A DNA stretch of 64,000 bases from RSA11 sp965652565 (GCA_965652565.1 CBFGWL010000005.1:1-64000); one strand, 5' to 3'; shown: positions 54,309 to 64,000, counted from the stretch's first letter. Made by a program: numbers and translations. The notes: a model not told the origin generated them from the letters alone.

Positions 54309-55964
54309 TCAGCGCTTGCGGGGCCGCCCCGTGCAGCCCACGCGTACCTTGTGGTGCCGCTCGAGCTTGCGCGCCGCCACCACGGGCTTCGCGCCCACGG
54401 CCGTGCGCTGGAGGGTGCGCAGGCGTTTGCGGCAATTGCGCGAGCGCGAGCGGATCGCCTTGATGCGCTCGTTGACCCGCGCGCGCTTTGCGGGTGCCGA
54501 GAGCTGCCGGCGCTTGCGCTTGAGCTTCGCGACGCGCCGCTCAGCCGGCACGCAGCGCCGGGTGAAGATGCGGTGCCTGCGCTTGGCGGCAGCCTTCTGG
54601 CCGGCGGCCATCGTCGCGAGCATGCCGCCCAGGCGCATGAGTTTCTTGTCGCAGCTCGCGGGGGTTCCGGGGCCGCCCGGGCCGCCCGGGTCGCCGGGAT
54701 CACCCGGATCACCCGGCCCGCCGGGGTCGTCCGGGATCCCCGGCCCGTCCGGATCGCCCGGGTCGTCGGTGTAGCGCGGGCAGCCGCCGAAGGGGGTGCC
54801 CCCGGGAACGCGCCCGGCGAATGCGCAGAAGGCGAGCTTGGGCGCCCACGGTTGCCACGAGCGGATCAGGCCGTAGCCGCGGTTGAAGTCGCCCGCCGGC
54901 AGCTCGACGCGATCGGCCAGGGTGTGGATCACGATCGCCTCGGCATCGGGCATCGTCATCACCCTTCGGTATTGCCGGAAGAGGCCCACCGCTTGCTCGA
55001 GCTCGTTGACGCGCTCCGCACCCTCGGTGGTCAGGCCGGTCTCGGTCAGCCAGATCGGCTTGTCCGCGTCGCCCCACTTGTCGCGGATCGAGCGCACGTC
55101 CCACCAGAATTTCGCCCACTCGGACTCCGCGCCGTACTCGAGGCGCTGGATGACGCTGTGGAAGCTGAGTGCGTCGAAGTGACCCTTGATGCTCGGGTTC
55201 GCGCCGTACGCGGCATCGAGGAAGGTCCGCAGCGGCATCTTCACGATCCCGTTGAGCAGGTCCCCCTCGGTGGTCTGGGTCGGCGCGAGCGCGCCCACCA
55301 CGACCTTCATGCTGGGGTTCGCGATCTTGATGCCGTAGTACGCCGCCCGCACCATCTGCGCGTAGCGCCAGGGGTTGGGATTGGGCTTGAAGAAGCCCTT
55401 GAGGTTCGGCTCGTTCCAGATCTCGATCGCCGCGGAGTTCGGGAAGCGGCGGGCGACCTCACCGGCGAACTCCGCCCACTCCTCGTCCATCCATTCGGCG
55501 GGCGGGTACTCGCAGCCGCGGCGCTTGCCGCAGGCCGCGTAGATCGGGTTGCGCGCCCACGGCGGCGTCGAAGCGATCGTGATCAGCGGCCGGATCCCCC
55601 GCGCGATGAGGGCGTCGTACAACCGCTGGTAGCGCGCCCACCAGTTCTCGTCCCAGTGGTCGCGGGACGGCTCGACGTTCCACCAGTCGAGCGTGAAGCG
55701 CAGCAGGTTCGCGCCCCCACCCGCCGCGACCTGGGCGAGCTGGTTTGCGCTCCAGCCGTGCGTGGGCTGTTCGGCGGTGGATTCGTGGACGCCGAGGAAC
55801 TTCCCCTGCGGAGGGGGTACCGGCACGGCCGCGTTCTCGTTGCCGCCCGGGTCCGGGGCGCCGGGATACGGACCCGCGTTCGCGTGCGCCGCGAGCGCGA
55901 GCGCCGCCAGAGCACTGGCGATCGCGAACGCGACGGCTCGGCCGAACCGGCGTGAGGCACCCAT
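54309..55964 (-). CDS. Secreted GH-A-clan glycosidase paralogue 3 with collagen-like linker
   Basis: 551 residues. The signal peptide is about residues 1-30 (AVAFAIASALAALALAAHANA). The barrel catalytic glutamates lie in IEIWNEPNLKGFFKPN and IWLTETGLTTEG. A Gly-Pro-Asp linker (GDPDGPGIPDDPGG and similar, coded by 54660-54773) follows the CAFAGR loop, resembling collagen triplets. The C-terminal basic helical domain keeps four of the six cysteines: the second cysteines of both CxxC pairs are replaced (CVPA, CRKR). ATG 55964 chosen, with GTG 55976 also possible. Confidence 0.83.
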   Translation of the reverse strand: MGASRRFGRAVAFAIASALAALALAAHANAGPYPGAPDPGGNENAAVPVPPPQGKFLGVHESTAEQPTHGWSANQLAQVAAGGGANLLRFTLDWWNVEPSRDHWDENWWARYQRLYDALIARGIRPLITIASTPPWARNPIYAACGKRRGCEYPPAEWMDEEWAEFAGEVARRFPNSAAIEIWNEPNLKGFFKPNPNPWRYAQMVRAAYYGIKIANPSMKVVVGALAPTQTTEGDLLNGIVKMPLRTFLDAAYGANPSIKGHFDALSFHSVIQRLEYGAESEWAKFWWDVRSIRDKWGDADKPIWLTETGLTTEGAERVNELEQAVGLFRQYRRVMTMPDAEAIVIHTLADRVELPAGDFNRGYGLIRSWQPWAPKLAFCAFAGRVPGGTPFGGCPRYTDDPGDPDGPGIPDDPGGPGDPGDPGDPGGPGGPGTPASCDKKLMRLGGMLATMAAGQKAAAKRRHRIFTRRCVPAERRVAKLKRKRRQLSAPAKRARVNERIKAIRSRSRNCRKRLRTLQRTAVGAKPVVAARKLERHHKVRVGCTGRPRKR

Positions 55965-56021
55965 CCCGCCGCGCACCGTATACCGGTGCGTGGGCCGCCG
56001 CAACCGGCAACCGGATCGCGG

Positions 56022-57221
56022 TCAGCTCGTTGCGGGCGGGCAGTCGGCGCCGGGGTCGGCGCTCCTGCGCACCGCGCACACGACGGGCTTCGCGCTCACC
56101 CGCCCGTCGTCGTCCGGGGCGGTGAAGAACCCGAATCCGGTGCCCCCGGGGACGGAGCCCTGCGGGTCCACGAGCGTGTGGAAGAGCACGGCGTCCACGT
56201 CATCCGACGCGGCGAGCGTTTCGTAGACCGTTGCCATGTCGGCGGCCTGCTGTTCCGGGCTGACCTTGGGCACGAAGGCCCCGGACGCGGTGGTAGCGCC
56301 CACCTCGGTCACCCAGATCCGCATTCCGCCGGGAAGCAGCTCGCGACTGACCGCGAGCGCCGCGCTGAACTGATCTCCCTCCTCGCCGATGCCGGCCACC
56401 GGGTACGCGTGGAGGCTGAGCCCGTCCATGTGATCGGCCGCACCGAGCTCCAGCATCCTGCTGAGGTACGTACGCAGGGACAGGTTGCCGTTGGGCTCGT
56501 CGGTCGGGTTGTTCGAGAGCGCGCCGCCGAGCACGGGCGCCCGCGGGTTGCCGTCCTTGACGCCCGCGTAGATCGCCTCGAGGACCGGCTCGTAGTCCTC
56601 CGGATCGGGGTCGTCCTTCCAATAAGACTTGAGATTCGGCTCGTTCCACGCCTCGAACGCGGCCGCGCCGGGGTACCGGATGGCGGCGGCCTCCGCGAAG
56701 CGGCGCAGGGCGGGGAGGTGCTCGTCCTGCGGGGGGCGTACGCACGGGTCGGAGCACAGCCCGAAGGGCGCGGCCCAAGCGGGGATCCCGGTGATGTGCC
56801 AGTCGATGCGCACTCCGGCCTCCCGCGCGGCGCAGTAGATCTCGTCGTAGTACGAGAAGTCGAGCGTGCCCTGTTCGTCCTCGACCCGGCCCCAGTCCAG
56901 CGGGAGCCTCCATAGCGTGCCGCCGGCGTCGCGATAGAGGTCGAGGACGGTGTCGAGCTCGAGCTGCCCCGTCTCGTACGCGGCGTCGTTGAACCCGTAC
57001 GGGAGGACGCCGGCGCTGCGCTCGATCAGCGGCTGGCCGTGGCGGGGCTCGACGCGGCGGTTCTCGGGGTTGCGGTCCTCCGCGTCCGGCTCGCAGGCCG
57101 GCGGGGCCGGCAGCGCGGCGACGATGTCGGAATCGCCGATCTCCCGGATCAGCGCAGCGGCCGCCAGGGCCGCGAGCCCGAGCACCACGATCGTCGGTAT
57201 TACGTACCGGGCCCGCAACAT
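56022..57221 (-). CDS. GH-A-clan glycosidase paralogue 4, membrane-anchored
   Basis: 399 residues. The N-terminal hydrophobic segment (VIPTIVVLGLAALAAAALI) is a signal anchor or signal peptide. The barrel has FEAWNEPNLKSYWK and IWVTEVGATT with the two catalytic glutamates, but lower similarity to paralogues 1-3. It ends soon after a CAVRRS-x-DC loop and lacks the basic C-terminal domain. ATG 57221 lies only 23 bases from the divergent ABC transporter start. Substrate unknown. Confidence 0.8.
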   Translation of the reverse strand: MLRARYVIPTIVVLGLAALAAAALIREIGDSDIVAALPAPPACEPDAEDRNPENRRVEPRHGQPLIERSAGVLPYGFNDAAYETGQLELDTVLDLYRDAGGTLWRLPLDWGRVEDEQGTLDFSYYDEIYCAAREAGVRIDWHITGIPAWAAPFGLCSDPCVRPPQDEHLPALRRFAEAAAIRYPGAAAFEAWNEPNLKSYWKDDPDPEDYEPVLEAIYAGVKDGNPRAPVLGGALSNNPTDEPNGNLSLRTYLSRMLELGAADHMDGLSLHAYPVAGIGEEGDQFSAALAVSRELLPGGMRIWVTEVGATTASGAFVPKVSPEQQAADMATVYETLAASDDVDAVLFHTLVDPQGSVPGGTGFGFFTAPDDDGRVSAKPVVCAVRRSADPGADCPPATS

Positions 57222-57244
57222 GCCGACCGTAGAATGCCCTACCC

Positions 57245-58162
57245 GTGGCGCAACCAGCGATTTCCGTGCGCGGGCTACGCAAGGCCTATGGCCCGGTCGA
57301 GGCCGTACGCGGCATCGACCTCGAGGTGCGGTCTGGCGAGATCTTCGCCTTTCTCGGCCCCAACGGGGCGGGCAAGACGACAACCGTCGAGATCCTCGAG
57401 GGTTACCGCGACCGCAGCGCGGGCGAGGTGGGCGTCTTGGGCCAGGACCCGAGGACCGCCGACCGGACGTGGCGCGCACGCGTGGGGATCGTTCTGCAGG
57501 AGTGCCGCATGGAGCCGGTGCTCACCGTGCGTGAGACGCTCGAGCTCTACGCGGGGTACTACCCGAACCCGCGCCCGGTGGACGAGACGCTCGAGCTCGT
57601 CGGGCTGATCGACAAGGCGGACGCCCGCGCCGGCCACCTCTCCGGCGGCCAGCAGCGCCGCCTCGACGTCGGCCTCGCGCTCGTCGGCGACCCCGAGCTG
57701 CTCTTCCTCGACGAGCCCACTACTGGCTTCGACCCGGCCGCGCGCCGGCAGTTCTGGGACGTGATCGCGAACCTCGGGGAACTCGGCAAGACGGTTTTCC
57801 TCACGACCCACTACATGGACGAGGCGCAGCGCCTCGCCGACCGCGTGGCGGTGATCGCCCGGGGCGCGATCGTCGCCCAGGGCACCCCCGATGACCTCGG
57901 CGGGCGCGCCAACGGCGACCCGATGGTGCGGTTCCGGTTGCCCAAGGGAGTTCCGCACGATCAGCTGCCCGCCGACGTCACGGCGGCGGCCGAGGCGCGC
58001 AACGGCGAGTTCGTGCTTCGGGGCGGCGATGTCGTGCGCCTGCTCAACTCGCTCACGGGCTGGGCGCTCGAGCGCGGGGTGGAGCTGGAGGGCCTCGAGG
58101 TGACGCGGCCGTCCCTCGAGGAGACCTACCTGCGGCTCGTCGGCGAGGAGGGACGCGCGTGA
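57245..58162 (+). CDS. ABC transporter ATP-binding protein (exporter type)
   Basis: 305 residues of the DrrA/CcmA-like class. Walker A GPNGAGKTTT, Q-loop region VLQECRMEP, signature LSGGQQRRLDVGLALV, Walker B LLFLDEPTTGFD, and H-loop TTHYMDEAQ. The C-terminal 80 residues form an exporter-type DrrA tail. It pairs with the permease that overlaps its stop. GTG start with TAGAAT (57230-57235) nine bases upstream. The substrate may be a polyketide, lipid or drug; not determinable. Confidence 0.92.
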   Translation: MAQPAISVRGLRKAYGPVEAVRGIDLEVRSGEIFAFLGPNGAGKTTTVEILEGYRDRSAGEVGVLGQDPRTADRTWRARVGIVLQECRMEPVLTVRETLELYAGYYPNPRPVDETLELVGLIDKADARAGHLSGGQQRRLDVGLALVGDPELLFLDEPTTGFDPAARRQFWDVIANLGELGKTVFLTTHYMDEAQRLADRVAVIARGAIVAQGTPDDLGGRANGDPMVRFRLPKGVPHDQLPADVTAAAEARNGEFVLRGGDVVRLLNSLTGWALERGVELEGLEVTRPSLEETYLRLVGEEGRA

Positions 58163-58932
58163 GCGCCTCCGTGGGCCTCGTGTGGCACCAGCTGCGCTAC
58201 GACGTGCTCGCGTTCTGGCGAAGCCCGGCGTCGGTCTTCTTCACGGTCCTGCTCCCGCTGATCTTCCTCGTGATCTTCCAGGGGCTCTTCGGCGACGAGC
58301 GGATCGACGAGCTCGGCATCGACGTCTCGACCTACTACGTGCCGGGCATCCTGACGCTCGCGATCGCCTCGGCGACCACGCAGAGCATGGCGATGAACCT
58401 GACGGTGGACCGCGAGAGCGGCCGCCTGAAGCGGGTGCGCGCCACACCGCTGCCTGCGTGGGCGTTCGTCGCGGGCCGCGTCGGCAACGCGTTCGTCACC
58501 TGCGTACTCATGGTCGTGCTGGTGACGGCGATGGGCGCGATCTTCTACGGGGTGGAGGTGCCCACGACCACGCTCCCGGCGTTGTTGGTCTCCTTGCTCG
58601 TCATCGCCTTCTCGTTCAGCTCGCTCGGGTTCGCGCTCGCCGCGCTCATCCCAAGCGAGGAGTCCGCGGCGCCGATCGCGAACGTCGCGCTGCTGCCGCT
58701 GTACTTCGTCTCGGGCGTGTTCATCCCGGAGAGCGAGATCCCCGACGGGGTGCTCACGGTCGCCGATCTCTTTCCGGTCCGCCACGCCTTCGAGGCGCTG
58801 CTCACCGTGTTCGACCCCGCGACCACCGGTGCGGGGTTCGAGTGGGGCAACCTCGCGATCGTCGCGCTCTGGGGACTCGCCGGCTTCGCGGTCGCGATGC
58901 GGGCGTTCCGCTGGTCGCCGCGGCGCTCCTGA
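58159..58932 (+). CDS. ABC-2 type transporter permease
   Basis: 257 residues with about six membrane helices and a large extracytoplasmic loop between the first two. Family motifs include LPLIFLVIFQGLFG and SFSFSSLGFALAALIPSEESAAPI, followed by PLYFVSGVFIPESEIP, typical of ABC-2 permeases. GTG start overlaps the ATPase stop by four bases. A terminator-like hairpin follows. Confidence 0.9.
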   Translation: MSASVGLVWHQLRYDVLAFWRSPASVFFTVLLPLIFLVIFQGLFGDERIDELGIDVSTYYVPGILTLAIASATTQSMAMNLTVDRESGRLKRVRATPLPAWAFVAGRVGNAFVTCVLMVVLVTAMGAIFYGVEVPTTTLPALLVSLLVIAFSFSSLGFALAALIPSEESAAPIANVALLPLYFVSGVFIPESEIPDGVLTVADLFPVRHAFEALLTVFDPATTGAGFEWGNLAIVALWGLAGFAVAMRAFRWSPRRS

Positions 58933-58939
58933 CTCACCC

Positions 58940-58957
58940 GCCATCCGGGGGGATGGC
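58940..58957 (+). terminator. Hairpin after the ABC operon
   Basis: GCCATCC/GGATGGC with loop GGGG, a perfect seven-bp stem eight bases after the permease stop. No U-tract. Confidence 0.45.
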
Positions 58958-59007
58958 ACCCGTCAGCGGTACCTAATCGCACGCCGCGCCCGGATAAGCT
59001 CGGAGCC

Positions 59008-59370
59008 GTGATCCATCACGTAAGCGTCGAAGTTGCGGACCTGGAGCGCAGCGGCCGCTTCTACGACGCCGTTCTCGGCGCGCTCGGCTGGCGGCGGCTC
59101 ACCGAGCAGCCCGATCACATCGCATGGGGCATCGTGAAGCCGGTTTTCTACGCGTCGACCAGGCATCCGATCGCCCCTGGGGGCGGCCACGTCGCCTTCG
59201 CCGCCAACAGCATCCCCGCCGTCAAGGCCTCCTACGAGGGAGGGCTGGCGGCCGGCGGCACCGACGAGGGCGCGCCACGCCAACGACCGGAGTACGGTGC
59301 GACGTACTACTCCGCTTACCTGCTCGATCCCGACGGCAACCGCGTCGAGATCGCGGTCGGGACGACGTAG
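59008..59370 (+). CDS. Glyoxalase/VOC-family protein
   Basis: 120 residues of the vicinal-oxygen-chelate fold: HHVSVEVADLERSGRFYDAVLGALGWRR, GGHVAFAA, and YSAYLLDPDGNRVEI with the metal-binding His and Glu positions. Reaction unknown; VOC proteins include glyoxalases, dioxygenases and resistance proteins. GTG start with TAAGCT (58995-59000) seven bases ahead, no Shine-Dalgarno. It lies just before the glycolytic operon but probably has its own promoter. Confidence 0.85.
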   Translation: MIHHVSVEVADLERSGRFYDAVLGALGWRRLTEQPDHIAWGIVKPVFYASTRHPIAPGGGHVAFAANSIPAVKASYEGGLAAGGTDEGAPRQRPEYGATYYSAYLLDPDGNRVEIAVGTT

Positions 59371-59400
59371 GCCCGCGCGCCCGCCCTCAGAGAAATAAAC

Positions 59401-59407
59401 AGGAGGA
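59401..59407 (+). promoter_or_regulatory. Shine-Dalgarno of gap
   Basis: AGGAGGA, seven bases before ATG 59415. Few genes here have such a strong site, in keeping with high glycolytic expression. Confidence 0.75.
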
Positions 59408-59414
59408 ATCTGAA

Positions 59415-60436
59415 ATGGCTCAAGTGAAGGTGGCAATCAACGGCTTCGGCCGCATCGGCAGGAACCTGTTCCGCGCGGCCTACGAGCGCGACGCCGACAT
59501 CGACATCGTCGCGGTGAACGACATTGCCGACGTCGCCACGCTCGCCCACCTGCTCAAGTACGACTCGATCCTGGGGCGCTTCCCCGGCGAGATCGAGGAG
59601 CGCGACGGCGCGATCGTCGTCGACGGCAAGGAGATCAAGGTCTGCGCCGAGACCGACCCGGCCAACCTGCCGTGGGGCGACCTCGGCGTGGAGGTCGTGA
59701 TCGAGTCGACCGGCCGCTTCACGAAGCGCGACGACGCCGCGAAGCACCTCGAGGCCGGCGCCAAGAAGGTGATCATCTCCGCGCCCGCGACCGAGCCGGA
59801 CGTCACCGTTGCGCTCGGCGTCAACTACGAGCGCGACTACGACCCCGAGAAGCACCACATCATCTCGAACGCGTCGTGCACGACGAACTGCCTCGCGCCG
59901 CTCGCGAAGGTGCTCCATGAGGCGCTCGGCATCGAGCGCGGCCTGATGACCACCGTGCACGCCTACACGGCCGATCAGCGCCTGCAGGACATGCCGCACC
60001 GCGACATGCGCCGGGCCCGTGCGGCCGCTCTCAACCTGATCCCGACCACGACGGGCGCCGCCAAGGCCGTCGGCCTGGTCCTGCCCGAGCTGCAGGGCAA
60101 GCTGAACGGCTTCTCGATGCGCGCCCCGGTGCCGACGGGCTCGGTCGTCGACCTCGTCGCCGACGTCTCGCGCGAGACCACCATCGAGGAGGTCAACGCC
60201 GCGGTGAAGGCGGCCGCGGAGGGCCCGCTCAAGGGCATCCTCGCCTACACCGAGGACCCGATCGTCTCGTCGGACATCGTCCAGGACCCGCACTCGGCGA
60301 TCTTCGACGCGAAGTCGACGATGGTGGTCGACGGCACCATGGTCAAGGCCGTCGCCTGGTACGACAACGAGTGGGGCTACTCGAATCGCTGCGTCGAGCT
60401 GGCCGCCAAGGTCCTCGAGCGCGAGCCCGCGGCCGC

Positions 60437-60440
<4 letters not shown>
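59415..60440 (+). CDS. gap: Glyceraldehyde-3-phosphate dehydrogenase
   Basis: Oxidises glyceraldehyde-3-phosphate to 1,3-bisphosphoglycerate with NAD and phosphate. NAD-binding VAINGFGRIGRNLFRA at the N-terminus, the catalytic Cys in SNASCTTNCLAPL with its His in TTVHAYTADQR, and WYDNEWGYSNR near the C-terminus. 341 residues. ATG start with AGGAGGA seven bases upstream. First gene of gap-pgk-tpiA-gpmI; pgk overlaps its stop. Confidence 0.97.
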
Positions 60441-61669
<1,229 letters not shown>

Positions 61670-61684
61670 GGAGGGCTAGGGAGA

Positions 61685-62446
61685 GTGTCCCCGCGCACGC
61701 CGCTGATCGCGGCCAACTGGAAGATGCACAAGACGGTCGGGGAGACCGAGGAGTTCCTCGATCGCTTCCTCGCCGACGCCGAGGCGCTCGGCGACGTGGA
61801 GATCGTGGTCTGCCCGCCGTTCACCTCGCTCTCGGCCGCGGTCGAGCGCTGCCGGCGCTCATCCGTCCGCATCGCCGCGCAGAACATGCACGAGGCCGAG
61901 CAGGGCGCCTACACCGGCGAGGTCTCCGCGGGGATGCTGCTCGACATCGGCGTGCAGGGCGTAGTCCTCGGCCACTCCGAGCGCCGCCAGTACTTCGCCG
62001 AGTCCGATGAGGCGCTCGCGCGCAAGGTCGCGGTCGCGCTGGAGCGCGGCCTCGAGCCGATCCTCTGCGTGGGGGAGAGCGAGAGCGAGCGCGACGCCGG
62101 TGAGACCGAGGCCGTCCTGCGCCGTCAGATCGAGGCCGATCTCGCAGGGATCGCGCCGGCGGATCTGGAGCGGGTCGTGATCGCATACGAGCCGATCTGG
62201 GCGATCGGCACGGGCCGTACCGCGACTCCCGAGCAGGCCGAGGAGGCGATCGTGTTCATCCGCAATCAGCTCGCGGGGATCGACGCGGACGGGGCCGCGG
62301 CCGTGCGCATCCTCTACGGCGGGTCGGTGAAGCCCGGCAACGCCGCCGAGCTGCTCGGTCGCGAGCAGATCGACGGCGCCCTCGTCGGCGGGGCCTCGCT
62401 CGACCCGGCGGACTTCCTCGCGATCTGCGAGGCGGCCCGGTCGTGA
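61685..62446 (+). CDS. tpiA: Triose-phosphate isomerase
   Basis: Interconverts dihydroxyacetone phosphate and glyceraldehyde-3-phosphate. Catalytic residues: Lys in AANWKMHK, His in VLGHSERRQYF, and Glu in AYEPIWAIGTG, then the phosphate loop YGGSVKPGNA. 253 residues. GTG start with AAGGAGG ten bases upstream. The gpmI start overlaps its stop by four bases. Confidence 0.97.
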   Translation: MSPRTPLIAANWKMHKTVGETEEFLDRFLADAEALGDVEIVVCPPFTSLSAAVERCRRSSVRIAAQNMHEAEQGAYTGEVSAGMLLDIGVQGVVLGHSERRQYFAESDEALARKVAVALERGLEPILCVGESESERDAGETEAVLRRQIEADLAGIAPADLERVVIAYEPIWAIGTGRTATPEQAEEAIVFIRNQLAGIDADGAAAVRILYGGSVKPGNAAELLGREQIDGALVGGASLDPADFLAICEAARS

Positions 62447-63987
62447 GCCCGCTCCCCGAAGGGGCGCAGGTGTTGCCGGCGCCCTCCGTCGCGCTGGTGA
62501 TTCTCGACGGGTGGGGCTTGGCGCCACCCGGGCCCGGCAATGCGATCTCGCAGGCCTCGACGCCGGTCTTCGATGAGCTCTGGGAGCGCTACCCGCACAC
62601 GCAGCTCTCGGCGAGCGGCCGCGATGTCGGCCTGCCCGACGGCCAGATGGGTAACTCCGAGGTGGGCCACCTCAACCTGGGGGCGGGGTCGGTCGTCAAG
62701 CAGGACCTCGCGCGCATCGACGACGCGATCGCCGACGGCACCTTCTTCGAGAACGAGGCCCTGCTCGCCGCCTGCGAGGCCGCGCGCAACTCGCCGCGCG
62801 GCCGCCTGCACCTGATGGGGCTGGTCTCCGACGGCGGCGTGCACTCCGGCTGGGAGCACATCGAGGCCTGCATCGAGCTCGCGGCGCGCCAGGGCGTGCC
62901 CGACCTCGTCGTCCACGTGTTCACCGACGGCCGCGACACGCTGCCCGATTCCGCCCGCGGCTATCTGGTCGAGGTGGAGCGCTGGCTGCGCCGCGCGGGG
63001 CGGATCGGCACCGTGAGCGGCCGCTACTACGCCATGGATCGCGATCGGCGGTGGGATCGCACGAAGCTCGCGTACGACGCGATCGTGCACGCCCAGGGGG
63101 AGCGGGCCGCCAGCGCGGAGGAGGCGGTGGCCGCGTCGCACGAGGCCGGCGCCACCGACGAGTTCGTGCGCCCGACGGTGATCGGGGACTACGACGGGAT
63201 GGCCGACGGCGACGTCGCCATCTTCTTCAACTTCCGTCCCGACCGCGCGCGTCAGCTCGTCCGCGCGCTGGGCGAGGAGGACTTCGACGAGTTCCCGCGC
63301 AGCGGCGCCCCGCGCATCTCCCTGACGACGCTCACGGAGTACCACGCGGGGTGGCCGTACCCGATCGCGTTCCCACCCAAGACCCCCGATGTGACCATCG
63401 CCGAGGTGCTCGCGCAGCACGGCGCGAAGCAGCTCCACGTCGCCGAGACGGAGAAGTACGCGCACGTGACCTACTTCTTCAACGGCGGACGTGAAGAGGA
63501 GTGGGAAGGGGAGTCCCGGTGCCTGGTCGATTCTCCGCGCGACGTCCCCACCTACGACCACAAGCCCGAGATGAGCGCGCGCGGCGCGGCCGACGCCTTC
63601 GTCGAGCGCTGGCGGGCCGACGGCTACCGCTTCGGGATCATCAACTTCGCGAACCCCGACATGGTGGGGCACACCGGCGTGATCCCGGCCGCTGTCAAGG
63701 CCGTCGAGACCGTCGACGAGTGCCTCGGACGCGTGGTCGCCGCGGTACACGAGAGCGGCGGCGCGTGCATCGTGACCGCCGACCACGGCAACGCGGACAA
63801 CATGCTCGAGCCCGACGGCTCACCGAACACGGCGCACACCACCAACCCGGTGCCGTTCATCGTCACGGTCCCGGGCGTGGAGCTCGCCGACGGCGGGATC
63901 CTGGCCGACGTCTCGCCGACCGCGCTCGCGATGCTCGGCATCGCGCAGCCACAGGCGATGACCGGCCGCTCGCTGATCGGGCGGTAA
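62443..63987 (+). CDS. gpmI: 2,3-bisphosphoglycerate-independent phosphoglycerate mutase
   Basis: Interconverts 3- and 2-phosphoglycerate with two manganese ions. ALVILDGWGLAPPGPGNA starts the alkaline-phosphatase-like domain. The phosphoserine nucleophile is in GQMGNSEVGHLNLGAG. VFTDGRDTLPDS and FNFRPDRARQL are in the insert domain, and TADHGNADNM with MLGIAQPQAMTG ends the protein. 514 residues, complete. Linking an iPGM to gap-pgk-tpiA in one operon is common in Gram-positives. Confidence 0.96.
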   Translation: MSPLPEGAQVLPAPSVALVILDGWGLAPPGPGNAISQASTPVFDELWERYPHTQLSASGRDVGLPDGQMGNSEVGHLNLGAGSVVKQDLARIDDAIADGTFFENEALLAACEAARNSPRGRLHLMGLVSDGGVHSGWEHIEACIELAARQGVPDLVVHVFTDGRDTLPDSARGYLVEVERWLRRAGRIGTVSGRYYAMDRDRRWDRTKLAYDAIVHAQGERAASAEEAVAASHEAGATDEFVRPTVIGDYDGMADGDVAIFFNFRPDRARQLVRALGEEDFDEFPRSGAPRISLTTLTEYHAGWPYPIAFPPKTPDVTIAEVLAQHGAKQLHVAETEKYAHVTYFFNGGREEEWEGESRCLVDSPRDVPTYDHKPEMSARGAADAFVERWRADGYRFGIINFANPDMVGHTGVIPAAVKAVETVDECLGRVVAAVHESGGACIVTADHGNADNMLEPDGSPNTAHTTNPVPFIVTVPGVELADGGILADVSPTALAMLGIAQPQAMTGRSLIGR

Positions 63988-64000
63988 CGCGTCGGCTCGA

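Overview
The window is high-GC DNA (third codon positions almost always G or C, many GTG and TTG starts) from a deep-branching actinobacterium, most likely class Thermoleophilia (Solirubrobacterales or a relative). This is inferred from the actinobacterial character of the proteins (CarD directly before ispD-ispF, a DUF6351 secreted protein, DUF4383) combined with a gene order resembling Bacillus. At least twenty genes carry a TANNNT -10 box 6 to 9 bases before the start codon and no Shine-Dalgarno sequence, so leaderless mRNAs appear to be common.

Positions 1-4000: a coiled-coil protein, an SDR epimerase, a PlsC acyltransferase and a class III nucleotide cyclase with MerR-like segments, the last preceded by a promoter and a structured leader or small RNA. 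Positions 4000-34875: a long housekeeping block in the order tilS, hpt, ftsH, folP, folB, folK, coaX, dus, greA, lysS, clpC, radA, disA, carD, ispD, ispF, cysS, rlmB, sigH-like. This is largely the tilS-to-sigH order of Bacillus subtilis. It is interrupted by insertions: a GST-like gene, a methyltransferase, a 62-bp-repeat-flanked monooxygenase and hydrolase pair between clpC and radA, a DUF6351 protein between radA and disA, and a PHP phosphatase and an acyl-CoA synthetase near ispF.

Positions 34992-47700: tRNA-Thr(TGT), a maleylacetate-reductase-like enzyme, a PlsC-GpsA fusion for phospholipid precursors, an ECF sigma factor with a one-helix membrane partner, DUF4383, rhomboid, a cobalamin-binding protein, pterin dehydratase, wecB, a DUF47-Pit phosphate module, and a Tad-pilus-like operon ending in a fusion of a cytoplasmic domain, a Tad domain, a VanY peptidase and a lytic transglycosylase.

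Positions 47750-64000: a cupredoxin lipoprotein, then four secreted GH-A-clan glycosidase paralogues on the minus strand. Three carry a basic cysteine-containing C-terminal domain that I do not recognise. They surround uvrC-rapZ, followed by an ABC exporter, a VOC protein and the glycolytic operon gap-pgk-tpiA-gpmI. The yvcK and whiA genes usually found after rapZ are absent. No transposase, integrase, CRISPR array or rRNA was seen.
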